The notes under the pieces were generated by a model. That model was not told the origin of the DNA and searched no databases. It saw only the letters and a program-made list of their open reading frames with translations. Positions 44,237-54,491 of a stretch of DNA of 64,000 bases are shown here, piece after piece. Numbering within the stretch: position 1 is the stretch's first letter; the number at the start of each line of letters is the position of its first letter. Location: positions 1,922,001 to 1,986,000 of the forward strand of contig OY730169.1 of NCBI GenBank assembly GCA_963422465.1, written 5' to 3'. The position numbers were made by a program, and so were the translations under genes. The stretch is from Lichina pygmaea. Lineage: Eukaryota > Ascomycota > Lichinomycetes > Lichinales > Lichinaceae.

Positions 44237-44957
44237 TTGGGGGGGGGTTCCGGAGGGTGTCTCCTTGGACGGCTGGCAATGTAATGTACTTTTCAATTTG
44301 GACAGAGCCCAGGACAGGCAATCAGAAGCACCTTCTGATCATCTCGTCCCTTGAAAAAGCGACTCTTCCATTCTTGTCGGTCGGACGTTTCGAGCAGCAG
44401 TCCTTCAACTGATAATTCGCTTTTCAAGACTGGGTTGTCCGTTCGAAAGACTAAAAATTACTCGCTGACTGACTGAACTGAAATCAGCATGGATCACTTA
44501 GAGGGACTAGAGAACATCGCCGAGCGGATGAGCTCTACCGGTACCTAATTGGCTCTACGGTAAGCTACGTGTCTTACCCAAGGGACTAACGCATCAGAGG
44601 AGACCTTGAACTTACTACCGTTTCAACTTCACCTATCCCTAGCTCAGATCATTGGATCTTCGAAAACGACAAATTCACGCCAATATTGTGCGTCCATACA
44701 AGATGGTACGGTACGGTACCCGGTACCGGTACGGTACGGTACGGTACACAGAGCCGGCCTAGACGCCAAATCTTATCATCCAAGGCATTGGACAGAATCT
44801 TTTGCCGTGACACACTGTCGTCTGTTCATCTCCCCACTCTTCGATCACCGCCCTCAGACCGCTCTGCTGACATGGCATCTTCGTGATCTTTACTCATCAA
44901 TGCACGCTTACTCTGACAGCTTTATGTTTTCGACTATCTACCACCATCACCGCCATA
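44237..44957. promoter_or_regulatory. divergent region, RCL1 / NACHT gene, with GGTAC minisatellite
   Basis: 721 bp between start codons. At 44705-44748 the sequence is built of GGTAC units (GGTACGGTACGGTACC and variants), an almost perfect short-period array. No other element stands out. Confidence 0.6.
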
Positions 44958-47900
44958 ATGGATCCGCTGAGTCTCGCTGCTAGCGTTTTCGCTGTCATAC
45001 AGATCTCTTCGAAAGTGATAAAGCTCTGCTATAACTACCAAGGAGTGGCTAGGGGTGCTTCTGAAGACGCGAATCGTATCGCAAGTAATGTCTCTAGTTT
45101 GCAGGGCGTTCTCCATCACCTTCTCAAACTCGCAACAGAGGAGGAACAGAACGGCTCCTCCCGCTTGCCCGCCCTCAAGGAGCTCACAGAGCCTGATGGG
45201 CAGCTTACCAAGTGCATGACCCAGCTGGACGTCCTTTTGAAAGGGCTGGAGCAAGGGTCTCGTTTGAAGGCCTTGGGAAAGGCTCTCAAATTGCCATTCA
45301 AGGAGAAAGAGGTCAAAGTTATTCTCGACAACATTGAAGTTCTCAAAGGCACTCTGAATCTAGCACTTTCTGCTGACCACACGTAAGTTTCGTAGACTGA
45401 GACTAGTAGATTCCTACTGATCATTTATTGCAGCGCCTCAACATTGGTCATTCGTGAAGATGTTGCTAGGGTTCGTCAGCGTGTGGACACCAGCTACATG
45501 GGTACGTGGTGGATTCCCATTTCATCTCTGCTCCGAGAACTGATATTTACTTACTAAACATGCAGATCACCAGCGCAAGGACATACGTCAATGGCTGGCC
45601 GCACCTGATTCGTCATCACGCCACGATCGCATGCGCAGGCTTCATCAGAAAGACACAGGAGACTGGTTCATTCGAAGCGAGGTATATCAGAAGTGGAAGG
45701 GCAACGGGAGCTCCTTTCTCTGGGTTCATGCTATTCGTAAGTTAATAAATACAGCCGTGATAGAAATCAGAAACTAAGTGTTCTTTAGCTGGCTGTGGGA
45801 AGTCTGTTCTGTGGTCAGTGAACTGTAATGATGCTTGGGAAAGTTCGTTTCTGAGATCCTTTGCAGCTCCACTGCGATAGAAGACATCAGGATCCATTGC
45901 CGGACAGACCAGGCCTCGGCTCTTGCCTTCTTCTACTTTGAGTTCAGTGACGACTCGAAGCAGCGGACGGAAAGCCTGGTTCGGTCTCTGATCACGCAGC
46001 TGTTGGCACCGGCTCCATAAATTCCGCAAGCGTTGCTGGATATATACTCCAGCTATCGGGACAGGGAACAACAGCCATCCTACGGGGACCTCCAAAAGAT
46101 TCTGCAATCCTTGCTTGGAAGTGCCAAGAATTCCTATGTTGTCATCGATGCGCTGGACGAATGCACCGAGCGGCAAGAACTGCTGGACTTTCTGAAGGAG
46201 ACAGCCAAGTGGAAGCTTGACAACCTTCATGTCCTCGCAACTAGCCGGAAAGAAAAAGACATCCAAGATGGAATGCTAGAATTGGAGGTGATGCAGCTGG
46301 ACATTAGAAGTGAGCTCATCAGTGAAGATGTCCGGGTCCACGTCCAAAAAACACTTCTCAAGGACTCGCTCTTGAAAAGGTTACCCGAAGATGTGCGAGC
46401 TGAGATTGAAGAAGCTTTGGTCAACAAGGCACAAGGAATGTAAGGAGGTTCCATGTTCTAAATCGTGAATCTAATTATCTTGCTTACTGTCCCTTCCCAG
46501 GTTCCAATGGGTCTTCTGCCAGCTAGAATCATTGCGAAAGTGCATCAATCGTGCCGATATGCGGAAGGCACTGGAGAACATGCCACCAACCCTGGACGCA
46601 ACGTACGAGAGAATCCTATCAAACATTCCTGAAGAGACCAAAGAGGACTCTCTCAGAGTTCTTGAATGGATTTGTTTCTCTACTCGCCCAATGCGGCTAT
46701 GCGAGATCATGGAGGTTCCTACTGTGATCCTGGACGATGAGCCGAGGGTCGATCCAGAAAGAAGGCCTTTCCGCCCCTTGGATGTGCTAACGTTATGCCC
46801 GGGTTTGATCACAACTGAAGGCTCGGCTTACCAGGGCTCCAACAACTTCAACTCCGACGACGCCGACAACGCCGACAACGATGGAAGTAAGGCTGTCATC
46901 AAGCTAGCCCATTACTCAATCAGCGAATATCTTACCTCCAAACGTATTGGCCAATCGCAGATTTCGAAATTCGCCATTGCCCAGCTACCTGCCAGCATAT
47001 CTATAGCCAAGACCTGTCTAGTGTACCTGCTTCAATTTCATGATGTCTTGACATTTGAGAATCCTCTGACCTTCCCACTCGCGAGATACGCAGCACAAAA
47101 CTGGTGGCAGCACTACCGTGCAGTTAGTGGCAAGGAAATCAATTCAGCGCTCTTATCTTTGGCTATGCAAGTCTTGGGCTGTCCCAACTGCCTAGGAAAC
47201 TCCATGCGCCTTTACAATCCTGACGAGCCCTGGGAGCAGCTGCACACCGGCAATCATGGCCCTTTTGTCTCTCCTCTGTATTATGTGTCGAATCTCGGAC
47301 TTTCTGATCTTGTTGAGTGTCTGCTCAAGAAGGGAAATATTCCCAGCTTGCAAGGTGGACTCTATGGAACTGCATTGCAGGCTACTGTGTATCAGGGCCA
47401 CAAGAAGGTTGTGGAGCAGCTGCTCCAGGCTGGAGCTGATGTGAACTTGCAAGGTGGAAAATATGGCACTGCCTTGCAGGCTGCTTCGTGTAAGGGCTAT
47501 GAGAAGGTTGTGGAGCAGCTGCTCCAGGCTGGAGCTGATGTGAACTTGCAAGGTGGAGGATATGGCACTGCCTTGCAGGCTGCTTCGTGTGAGGGCTATG
47601 AGAAGGTTGTGGAGCAGCTGCTCCAGGCTGGAGCTGATGTGAACTTGCAAGGTGGAGAATATGGCACTGCCTTGCAGGCTGCTTCGTGTCGGGGCCATGA
47701 GAAGGTTGTGGAGCAGCTGCTCCAGGCTGGAGCTGATGTGAACTTGCAAGGTGGAGGATATGGCACTGCCTTGCAGGCTGCTTCGTGTGAGGGCTATGAG
47801 AAGGTTGTGGAGCAGCTGCTCCAGGCTGGAGCTGATGTGAACTTGCAAGGTGGAGATTATGGCACTGCCTTGCAGGCTGCTTCGTGTTGGGACTACGAGA

Positions 47901-48082
47901 AGATTGTGGAGCAGCTGCTCCAGGCTGGAGCTGATGTGAACTTGCAAGGTGGAAGATATGGTTCAGCTCTGGGTGCTGCAAGGGTGAGGTGGAACCGTGG
48001 GACAGCTGTTCAGCTTCTGCTGGAACATGGTGCAAGAGATTCAGAAGCGGACAAAGCAGGAGATACTTCTCAGTCAGACTGA
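44958..48082 (+). pseudogene. NACHT-ankyrin NLR-like receptor, interrupted by one in-frame stop
   Basis: A fungal STAND protein of the kind involved in non-self recognition. Exons 44958-45382, 45434-45501, 45566-45736, 45789-45813, 45867-46439 and 46501-48082 sum to 948 codons. The N-terminus MDPLSLAASVFAVIQISSKV begins the fungal NLR helical death-effector-like domain (about 1-140). The NACHT domain has FLWVHAIPGCGKSVLC (Walker A, formed by two splice joins, near 222) and YVVIDALDECTE (Walker B, near 321). A winged-helix region follows (LRVLEWICFSTRPMRLCEIM). From about residue 700 to the end are seven ankyrin repeats of 33 residues, nearly identical in DNA. Other exons join cleanly, but one TAA (46018) lies in frame inside the NACHT domain with no possible intron around it. 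The rest of the gene is undamaged, so this looks like a recent null allele or a sequencing error. Confidence 0.85.
47343..47960 (+). repeat. 99-bp tandem repeats encoding ankyrin units
   Basis: Units start with GGAGCTGATGTGAACTTGC at 47432, 47531, 47630, 47729, 47828 and 47927, a strict 99-bp period, preceded by one diverged unit. Each encodes GADVNLQGG-x-YGTALQAASC-x-GYEKVVEQLLQA. Units 2-6 are almost identical in DNA apart from the two x codons and a Tyr/His position. The last unit is diverged and caps the array. Confidence 0.95.
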
Positions 48083-48957
48083 TGGGTGTCGCAGCAGACC
48101 GACCAGCACGGGCATCTCTAACTTGGGATTTGCGCGCTCTCTCTCTCTCTCTGTGGTGGTGGGTCACTTCATTTCTTGTCTTGTTTCATCCTCTCTCAAA
48201 TCACGGAGTCTGGAGTTTGAAGTTTAGTTTCTGGAGGAAGGGCTTCAGGCTCGGGCCTTCAATTCCCAATCCCAACCTCGACGAGCAACATGAACAATTG
48301 ATATGAGCAAATGACCTAACTCTGCTCCCCCAAAGAGGACAACAACCTCTTGTACGTGTCACAGCTGAGGGGTAGAAGGAGGTTTAGAGTGGAGTCTATA
48401 GACTCTGCTACAAAGTAGATCAGCGGATGCTTCTTCACAAAGCTATTGCTGGCATTTGATGTGTTTGGGAAGATATTTTGCAAACTCGATCAGTGTCAAC
48501 TTCTTCCCTGTCATGACAGATGACGAAAGGCCGTAGCAGCGTATTCACAGAGAGTTTTTTGCTTTGAATCTTATCGTGGCCATGCTCCGGGGACGAATTG
48601 TTGAACAATACTCAGAATAGCTACTCTGGAGTACGCTTATAGAGACAATATAGAGGAAACGACCTATCGTGACTCATCAGTTTAGGGCGCAGCGGAAGTG
48701 CAGGGCAATGTTGATTCTCTGCACTATGACCTGAGCGGGCAATCTTAAGAGCATCAGGAGAGAAGCAAACAAGAAGAGATGTGTCCAGTGATACAATGCA
48801 ATGCCTCGTCACCAATCCTGGCTCGCGATTTCGTCTATGGCGGCTCGCTCGGCTCTCCTGGTCGCTGTTTTGGCATCCAAAATGTCCGTACACCCCCAAC
48901 GGCCTCCATGGCTTCGTCGCAGATCGCTGTTGGTCGTCGTCACTTGCAATACAACAT
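48083..48957. other. gap downstream of NACHT gene
   Basis: No gene recognised; a short CT dinucleotide run lies near 48138. Only overlapping short frames are present. Confidence 0.5.
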
Positions 48958-49122
48958 GCTGGAGCTACAAAGGCATCGGCCTGCTCAGGGAGGGAAGAAG
49001 ATGATGTCCATTGAGGCCCTCTCCGACGCGAGGACTGTATGGCCCCGTACGGTATCTAGCTGACTAACACTGCTGACTAAGCCAGGCTCAGCCCTGGCCC
49101 CCGCCTGCTGCCGCAACACAAG
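48958..49122 (+). repeat. dispersed repeat, copy 2 (pairs with 10.08 kb)
   Basis: Related to 10076-10220, with the same order of words: GCTGGAGCTACAAA, GCCCTCTC, TATGGCCCC, GCTGACTAAGCCAG and CTCAGCCCTG. The same orientation. Family unknown. Confidence 0.6.
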
Positions 49123-49969
49123 TTCTGTCTTGACAACTGACATGTCCATGGGATGGTACGGACGCACGTAGGCATGTACGTACCGGTATGCTTCTATCAT
49201 CAGCCATGATTTTCTCGGCGTCTGGAGACCCACCAGATGTACGCCATGATCAGCACATGTTATAAGGAACCCCCGTCCCCCCCACCTCCTCACACCCCCC
49301 AGCCGGGAGCCACTTCATCCACTCAACAGCCTATCCCCGGGGATCTTAATTACCCGACTCTGGCCTATCGTTCTCCGTAGGGCTACAAACCTTGTCCATC
49401 CAGGACTCACCTGTCATCTTCGGCATTGCGAATGCCACCGCCGAGGCCCGACGGTACCGTACGGTACCGTACCGGCATATGAGAAGGAACAGATGCGCCA
49501 CCTGCCAAGCCTAGCGAGCCGTCTAGGGCTGAGCGCATGGCTGAGAAAAGCGCCCGGCCCCCGAAGGATCAAACACGGCAATGGGAGCAGGCGCAGCAGT
49601 AGGAGCAGGGATAGCAGTACGTAGGATCAGGCATAGCAGTAGGATCATGCGCAGCAGCAGGATCGGGCGCCAGCGTTGGGACTTCAGCACCACATGCGCC
49701 TCGAGCAGCACGAGGGGCAGGTGTAGCACATATAGTCTGGGCTGTCGCTCTCACCTCGAGCAGCGAGACTTGCGAGACCGCTCAGGATCGAACGTCCTCG
49801 TCAACAGTCAAGATCGTCGTACTCGACCGTACTCCGACACTGCTTCCTTGTGCGGCCGCTGTTTGCCTCTTGAGTCCCCCCGGCGAGAACCCGGATTCGA
49901 GCCTTCCGCTGGGCCTCTTGTCCTCGAGGGGGGCATCCGTCCTCGTCGTTGCCGGGTCTGTGCCTGACC
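49123..49969. other. gap upstream of WSC gene
   Basis: Contains GGTACCGTAC-type short repeats (49450-49476) and a GCAGTAGGA-type imperfect short repeat (49585-49660) that produces low-complexity frames. No gene supported. Confidence 0.5.
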
Positions 49970-50452
49970 ATGCCGAGTTCTTCCACGCTCGGCGTCGGCC
50001 TCGGCCTGTTCCTACTCCTTGTTGGACGGTCGGCGCTGGCCCAGCGGGTCGAGTTCTGCTCGAGCATCAACACCGGAGCCAATTACAGTACGCCCTTGAC
50101 CGACACTTTCCAGTCGACCGGGCTCTGCGTCAAGCAATGCGAGCAGAATTATGCCCTGGCTGTCTTGCAGGGGGATACCTGCTGGTGCTCCGACTACGCG
50201 CCCGCTTCGACGACCGACACTGGCGACTGTGACGAGACGTGCCCTGGCTTCGCATTTGACTCCTGCGGCTCGACCGCCAAGGACCTGTATACCTACATCG
50301 CGATCGCGATCATCAACAGCCTGTCCGGGACCAATGGCGCCGTCGAGAATGCCACCAGCGCCGCGATCACCACGATCACCAAGACCGCCACGATCACCAT
50401 ATGCGGCGACGAATCGTCCACGGTACCGACTACCTTCGAGACTTTGACCTAG
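49970..50452 (+). CDS. short secreted WSC-domain protein
   Basis: 160 residues from ATG 49970. A signal peptide is clear: MPSSSTLGVGLGLFLLLVGR then SALAQ. The WSC domain follows (about 32-105) with its cysteines in order: FCSS, GLCVKQCEQNYALAVLQGD, CWCSDYAP, DCDETCPG and SCGS. WSC domains bind carbohydrate and occur in cell-wall stress sensors and secreted enzymes. After the domain comes a Thr/Ser-rich stretch (NATSAAITTITKTATITICG) that in related proteins leads to a longer Ser/Thr stalk and a membrane segment; here a TAG at 50450 ends it first. The frame after the stop stays Thr/Pro-rich for some codons (TPTPEINATAGTSS), so either the protein is genuinely short and secreted or the stop is a recent truncation. 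No intron was found that would bypass the stop. Confidence 0.75.
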   Translation: MPSSSTLGVGLGLFLLLVGRSALAQRVEFCSSINTGANYSTPLTDTFQSTGLCVKQCEQNYALAVLQGDTCWCSDYAPASTTDTGDCDETCPGFAFDSCGSTAKDLYTYIAIAIINSLSGTNGAVENATSAAITTITKTATITICGDESSTVPTTFETLT

Positions 50453-52139
50453 ACGCCGACGCCCGAAATCAACGCTACGGCCGGCACTTCTAGCCGCTCG
50501 TGCTCACACTGCAGCTTTTGTACACATCCATCGCTGCTATCCTGTCACTTCTTGTTGCTAGCTAGGTTACCATGTTTATACGAGTATATGCTCATTCGGC
50601 TGCTTTGGGTTTCACGACCGAGGTCATCAAGTACGAGGTACGGAGTCGTCCCGTACTTCCGTACCTTCATAGTGGGCGTGCAATGAGAACACGTGACCCA
50701 TTCTCTTCACGTGACCCGCCCATCTCCATGTGCGAGTACGGGAGTACAACATGGAGTACCCTCGTACCCTCGTATGCAGGCACGATAAGATAGCTTGCTG
50801 GCCGGACCTCAAGTATATCATCACCTCACCTCATGCCTCCGCTGCAGCCTTGTACGCCTCATGACCTTTTAGTCCACTATAGCATCACTAAGAAAAACGT
50901 ACCGTAATCTCCCAACCTATCTCGGCTCTGACACACCGTAGCTCACAACAGCAGCCAGCAGAGCATAGATCTCACCAACTTCTAGCTCAACGCATCAAGG
51001 ACCAAAGTCTCGTGCCTGTGCCTCCAGCCATGCCGTGACCATCTGTCCAAGTAGGTAACGTGTATGTGATCGTGGAAGGGAGTACTGCACATACATATTT
51101 CCAGTTGGTCGTAAAGATTACTACAGCGGAGCTGAGGTGATGAGATCGGACGGTTGCTCTGCCGTTGCGCGTGGTCGTCTGGACAGTGCGTGCGAATCGC
51201 TTCAATAATTTGGCGTGGATCAAAGTCTTTTGCAGATGCTCTGTTGGCTTGGTATACCCTTAGAGGGTGATCCGTGAGTGATGACCTTGCAGAAAGACAA
51301 TGACTGGAGGGAGACGGAGCGCGGTCATAATGTCGTCATCCAGGGCTGGAGCATGGCAGTGTGATTACCTTCAATGCAGACTCTAGTCACGGCGACTGTT
51401 CAGGTGACTCCAATCTCCTCGCCACCGAATGAGCTAGTCAAGTCAGTACGACGAGCCATGGCAGCAATCCGGATTCAGGAGGAGTCTTTTTCTCATTACT
51501 GTACTCCACGAGGAAAAACCCCCCTACCTAACTCTCACGAGGGAGAAGCAACAGAGGGAAAAAAAGAAAAACCATCGTCCCAGTTCCTCGTGCGAGGCAA
51601 GGAGGGGAGAAAGAGTCGAGTAGAACATAGGAAATAGGAAAAGGAAAACAGAATGAGATGGCTCGGGGACAGGGACAGAGGTAAGAAACCAGCCTAGGAC
51701 CTCATTGCGCGCGAGGAAATCATACCGCGCATAGAGGGTTGCGGGGAACATCGACAGGTATAGTGAAAACGTCATCGTTTGCTTGTCTGAGCATGACCGA
51801 GCGTCTTCGAGGGGAATACAGACCGACAGGATATCCGAGGACGAACACCTCCGAAAGAGGAGCGGACCGAAGAGAAACAGGAGAGTGTCGAGGGAATGTT
51901 TCTTGTGGTGGGTGCTGCGGGACGATTTAGTAGGTCGTCTCGAGAGGGCGAGCCCCGATGAGCAATGACCGGAGCCGCTGAAACCAGACCAATGTGACGC
52001 GGTGTGCAATTACCCAAGGCCGCTTGTGTAGACCGCCGTGCAAGCAGGACGGACAGGGGAGATTGAGCAAAGGATATGCACCGCAAAAGGCGAACGTGTT
52101 CGAGTGGAGAAAGGTTCGCCCGGGATGAGCAACGTTCGG
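50453..52139. other. gap without recognisable gene
   Basis: About 1.7 kb between the convergent WSC and PWWP genes. Short open frames occur on both strands, the longest (161 codons, 51524-52009 minus) with Ser/Phe-rich low-complexity content and no recognised domain. Purine-rich stretches lie near 51540-51660. Confidence 0.5.
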
Positions 52140-54491
52140 TCAAGCCGCCGCCTCGACCGCTTCGCCGGCTGGCGCGACCGTCTCGACCTCTCCCTCGGCA
52201 GATTCCTCCGGCTTCGAACCCGAGGCTGGGGCCGTCTCGACGGCAGGAGCGTGAGCGCTCTTGGCCTCTTCCTCTCCGGCAATTTCAGTCTTGGAGACGT
52301 CCACCTCGGCGTCGGGCGACTTGGCTTTTCCACCGTTGGCGGACTGGGGACTGGCAACATCCTCCTGGGTCTTCTCTTCGCCCTCGCTGCCGTCCTTTTG
52401 CTCCTCTTTGCCGTCCTCTTGCTCCTCTTTGGCGCCATCATCATCCTTCTCCTCGACGGGATGCTCGACGGCATCGTCCGCAGCCTTCACTCCGTTCTCC
52501 TTGGACGCCGTGCCGTTGCCGTGGACCTCAGAGTCGTCCTTGACCCCGGCGGTGGCAGCGGTGGGAGTGTCGGGCTCCTTGGTGACCGACTGGCTCCACT
52601 TCTGCAGCAAAGCGTGCGACCGCTGTCGGAAATTGAACTCTTCCTCCTTCGGAATCGAGGCCAGGCGGATGATGCCCTTGAGCACCTTGTTCATCTTGGT
52701 GTCTCGGACCATGTTGGCGTCGAGATCCGGGAAGGTCTCCAGCTTGTAAATGAATTCCGACATCGCTTGCATTTCCTGCGTCACCTCAAAACGTCAGTCG
52801 GATCGGGTTGGATCGGCCGGGAGAACCGCGTCTACAGCTTGGACCTTACGTCTTCCAAGGGAGCATGGTCCCGCGTGAGCAGGCCTCTCTGAAGCTGTAA
52901 GAAGTGTCAGCCGCTCGGTCATCCGAACAACGAGTGGGAGGAAACCCGCTCAGGGGTGAGACGATGTACCCTGTGCCTGTAGAAAAGCAGTTCCTTGTGT
53001 CGTTGCTTTTGCTTCTCGGCGGGAGTCATCTTCTCCGGCTCGGCCTTGGCCGAGCTCTCGGATCCGTCTGAGCTTTCCTTCGCTTCCGCTTTGACCTTCG
53101 CGGTCGTTTTCTTGGTCGAGGCGGATTTCGACTTGGCTCCCTTGGCAGCGGAGGCGGTCTTGTTCGCCGACTTGGCTCCTTCGGTGCCGTTCGGGGTCTT
53201 AGGATTGGTCAGCTTGAGCCTAGGAGTCGTCGTCGCCGCCGCCTTGGTCGACTCCTTGCGCTTGGGTGTCTTGGCTGGCTTCTGGGAGAGAGTCAGTGAT
53301 CGAGGTGAGAACCGCATCGAAGGAGGGCGCCCCACCTTATTCTCGTCGACGTCGCTATCGACGTCCTTCTTACGCTTACGGGACTTGGGCTTCTTTTCGG
53401 CGTCTTTGTCGGCCTCATCGTCATCGTGCCCGTCGTCGTCACCCGCGTCTTCCATCACTACGTCTTCGTCTTCGTCGACGACCACCTTGCTCTTTCTCTT
53501 TGATCTGGATTTTTTGGACTCGGCGGCGGCCTTCTGCTCGGCCTCGATGTCCTTCTCGTGATCCTTTAGGAGGTTTTTGAACCAAGCGAGATTATGCTTC
53601 TCCGACGCAATCTGGTAGGCGTCGTCGAGACCGGGCTTTCGAGGCCTCTTCTGATCGTCGACCGCGTCGACATCGAAAGGAATAAGATCGGTGTTGATGA
53701 TCCAGGCGCTGCCAGACACGTCAGCCCGGAGCTTCCTCTGCGGTTCGCAAAGAGCGGTAGGAGGAGGAAGAACGAGCTCACAATTGGTTGGTGCCCAAGA
53801 ACATGACCGGAAAGGTTCGCTCGTTGACGCGCTTGCCGCCATCGGCATAGTCCTCACGATATGTACCGTCTGCCCTCTTGGCGGACACTCCGCGACTGGC
53901 AAGCAAAGCCTGAGGAAGCATCTCCTCATCTGCGACGACCGAAGGCCACGGCGGATGGCCCTTCAGACGTGCAAGGTAGAAATCGCCGGCCTTAGCGTTG
54001 GTGTTGGTGAGAGCCTGCGACTTCTTCTTGTGTAGCTTGCGGGAACGATGCTCAGGGACGCCAGATGACTTGCGCTTGGCTTTCCTCGACGAGGCGGGGG
54101 TGCCGTTGGTCACGGCACTCGGCCCATCGTCAACGTCCTTCCCGGCGGGGTCCACAGCTTCCGCAGCAGCCTTGTCGCCCGGTTGACCGTTCTCAGCTGG
54201 GCCCGACTCATCACCAACGGCTTTAGCCTCTTCGCCAGCGTCGCCTTTTTTCCCTGCGCGATGAGAACTCGTAGTCAGCACGAAGATGACTCTCGATTCG
54301 GTCGAGAGGAGCCTCAAGTGGCCGACAGACGCTGACTCACCTCCTTCCTCCTCTTCTGTTGCATCCGGACCGCCACGATCCTCCGGCTGGGAACTCGTTT
54401 TCTTCGCCGCGTTGTCTGCCTGCTCAGCCTCTTCGGCGTGAACAGCAGTAGCAGGAGGCGGGGTAGCCACTTCACGTGCCTCGGAGCTCAT
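52140..54491 (-). CDS. PWWP-domain chromatin protein with TFIIS-N-like region
   Basis: Six exons (minus: 54491-54341, 54253-53782, 53708-53336, 53281-52970, 52894-52850, 52775-52140), 1989 bases, 662 residues. The N-terminal 120 residues are acidic and Ala-rich. The PWWP domain begins AGDFYLARLKGHPPWPSVVA (about 140-250) and continues FPVMFLGTNQFAWIINTDLI, the middle of which is formed by splicing. PWWP domains bind methylated H3K36 on nucleosomes. A basic, Lys-rich linker with KRKSKVVVDEDEDVVMEDAG follows. The helical region KELLFYRHRLQRGLLTRDHA, then EMQAMSEFIYKLETFPDLDA and KVLKGIIRLASIPKEEEFNF resembles the TFIIS N-terminal/LEDGF integrase-binding type fold that accompanies PWWP in fungal proteins. 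The last 150 residues are acidic, low-complexity. A nuclear role at transcribed chromatin is inferred. Introns 1 and 3 are multiples of three without stops. Confidence 0.88.

Noticed and set aside
47192-48167. Repetitive minus-strand frames over the ankyrin array
   Set aside because: They merely reflect the 99-bp repeat read backwards.
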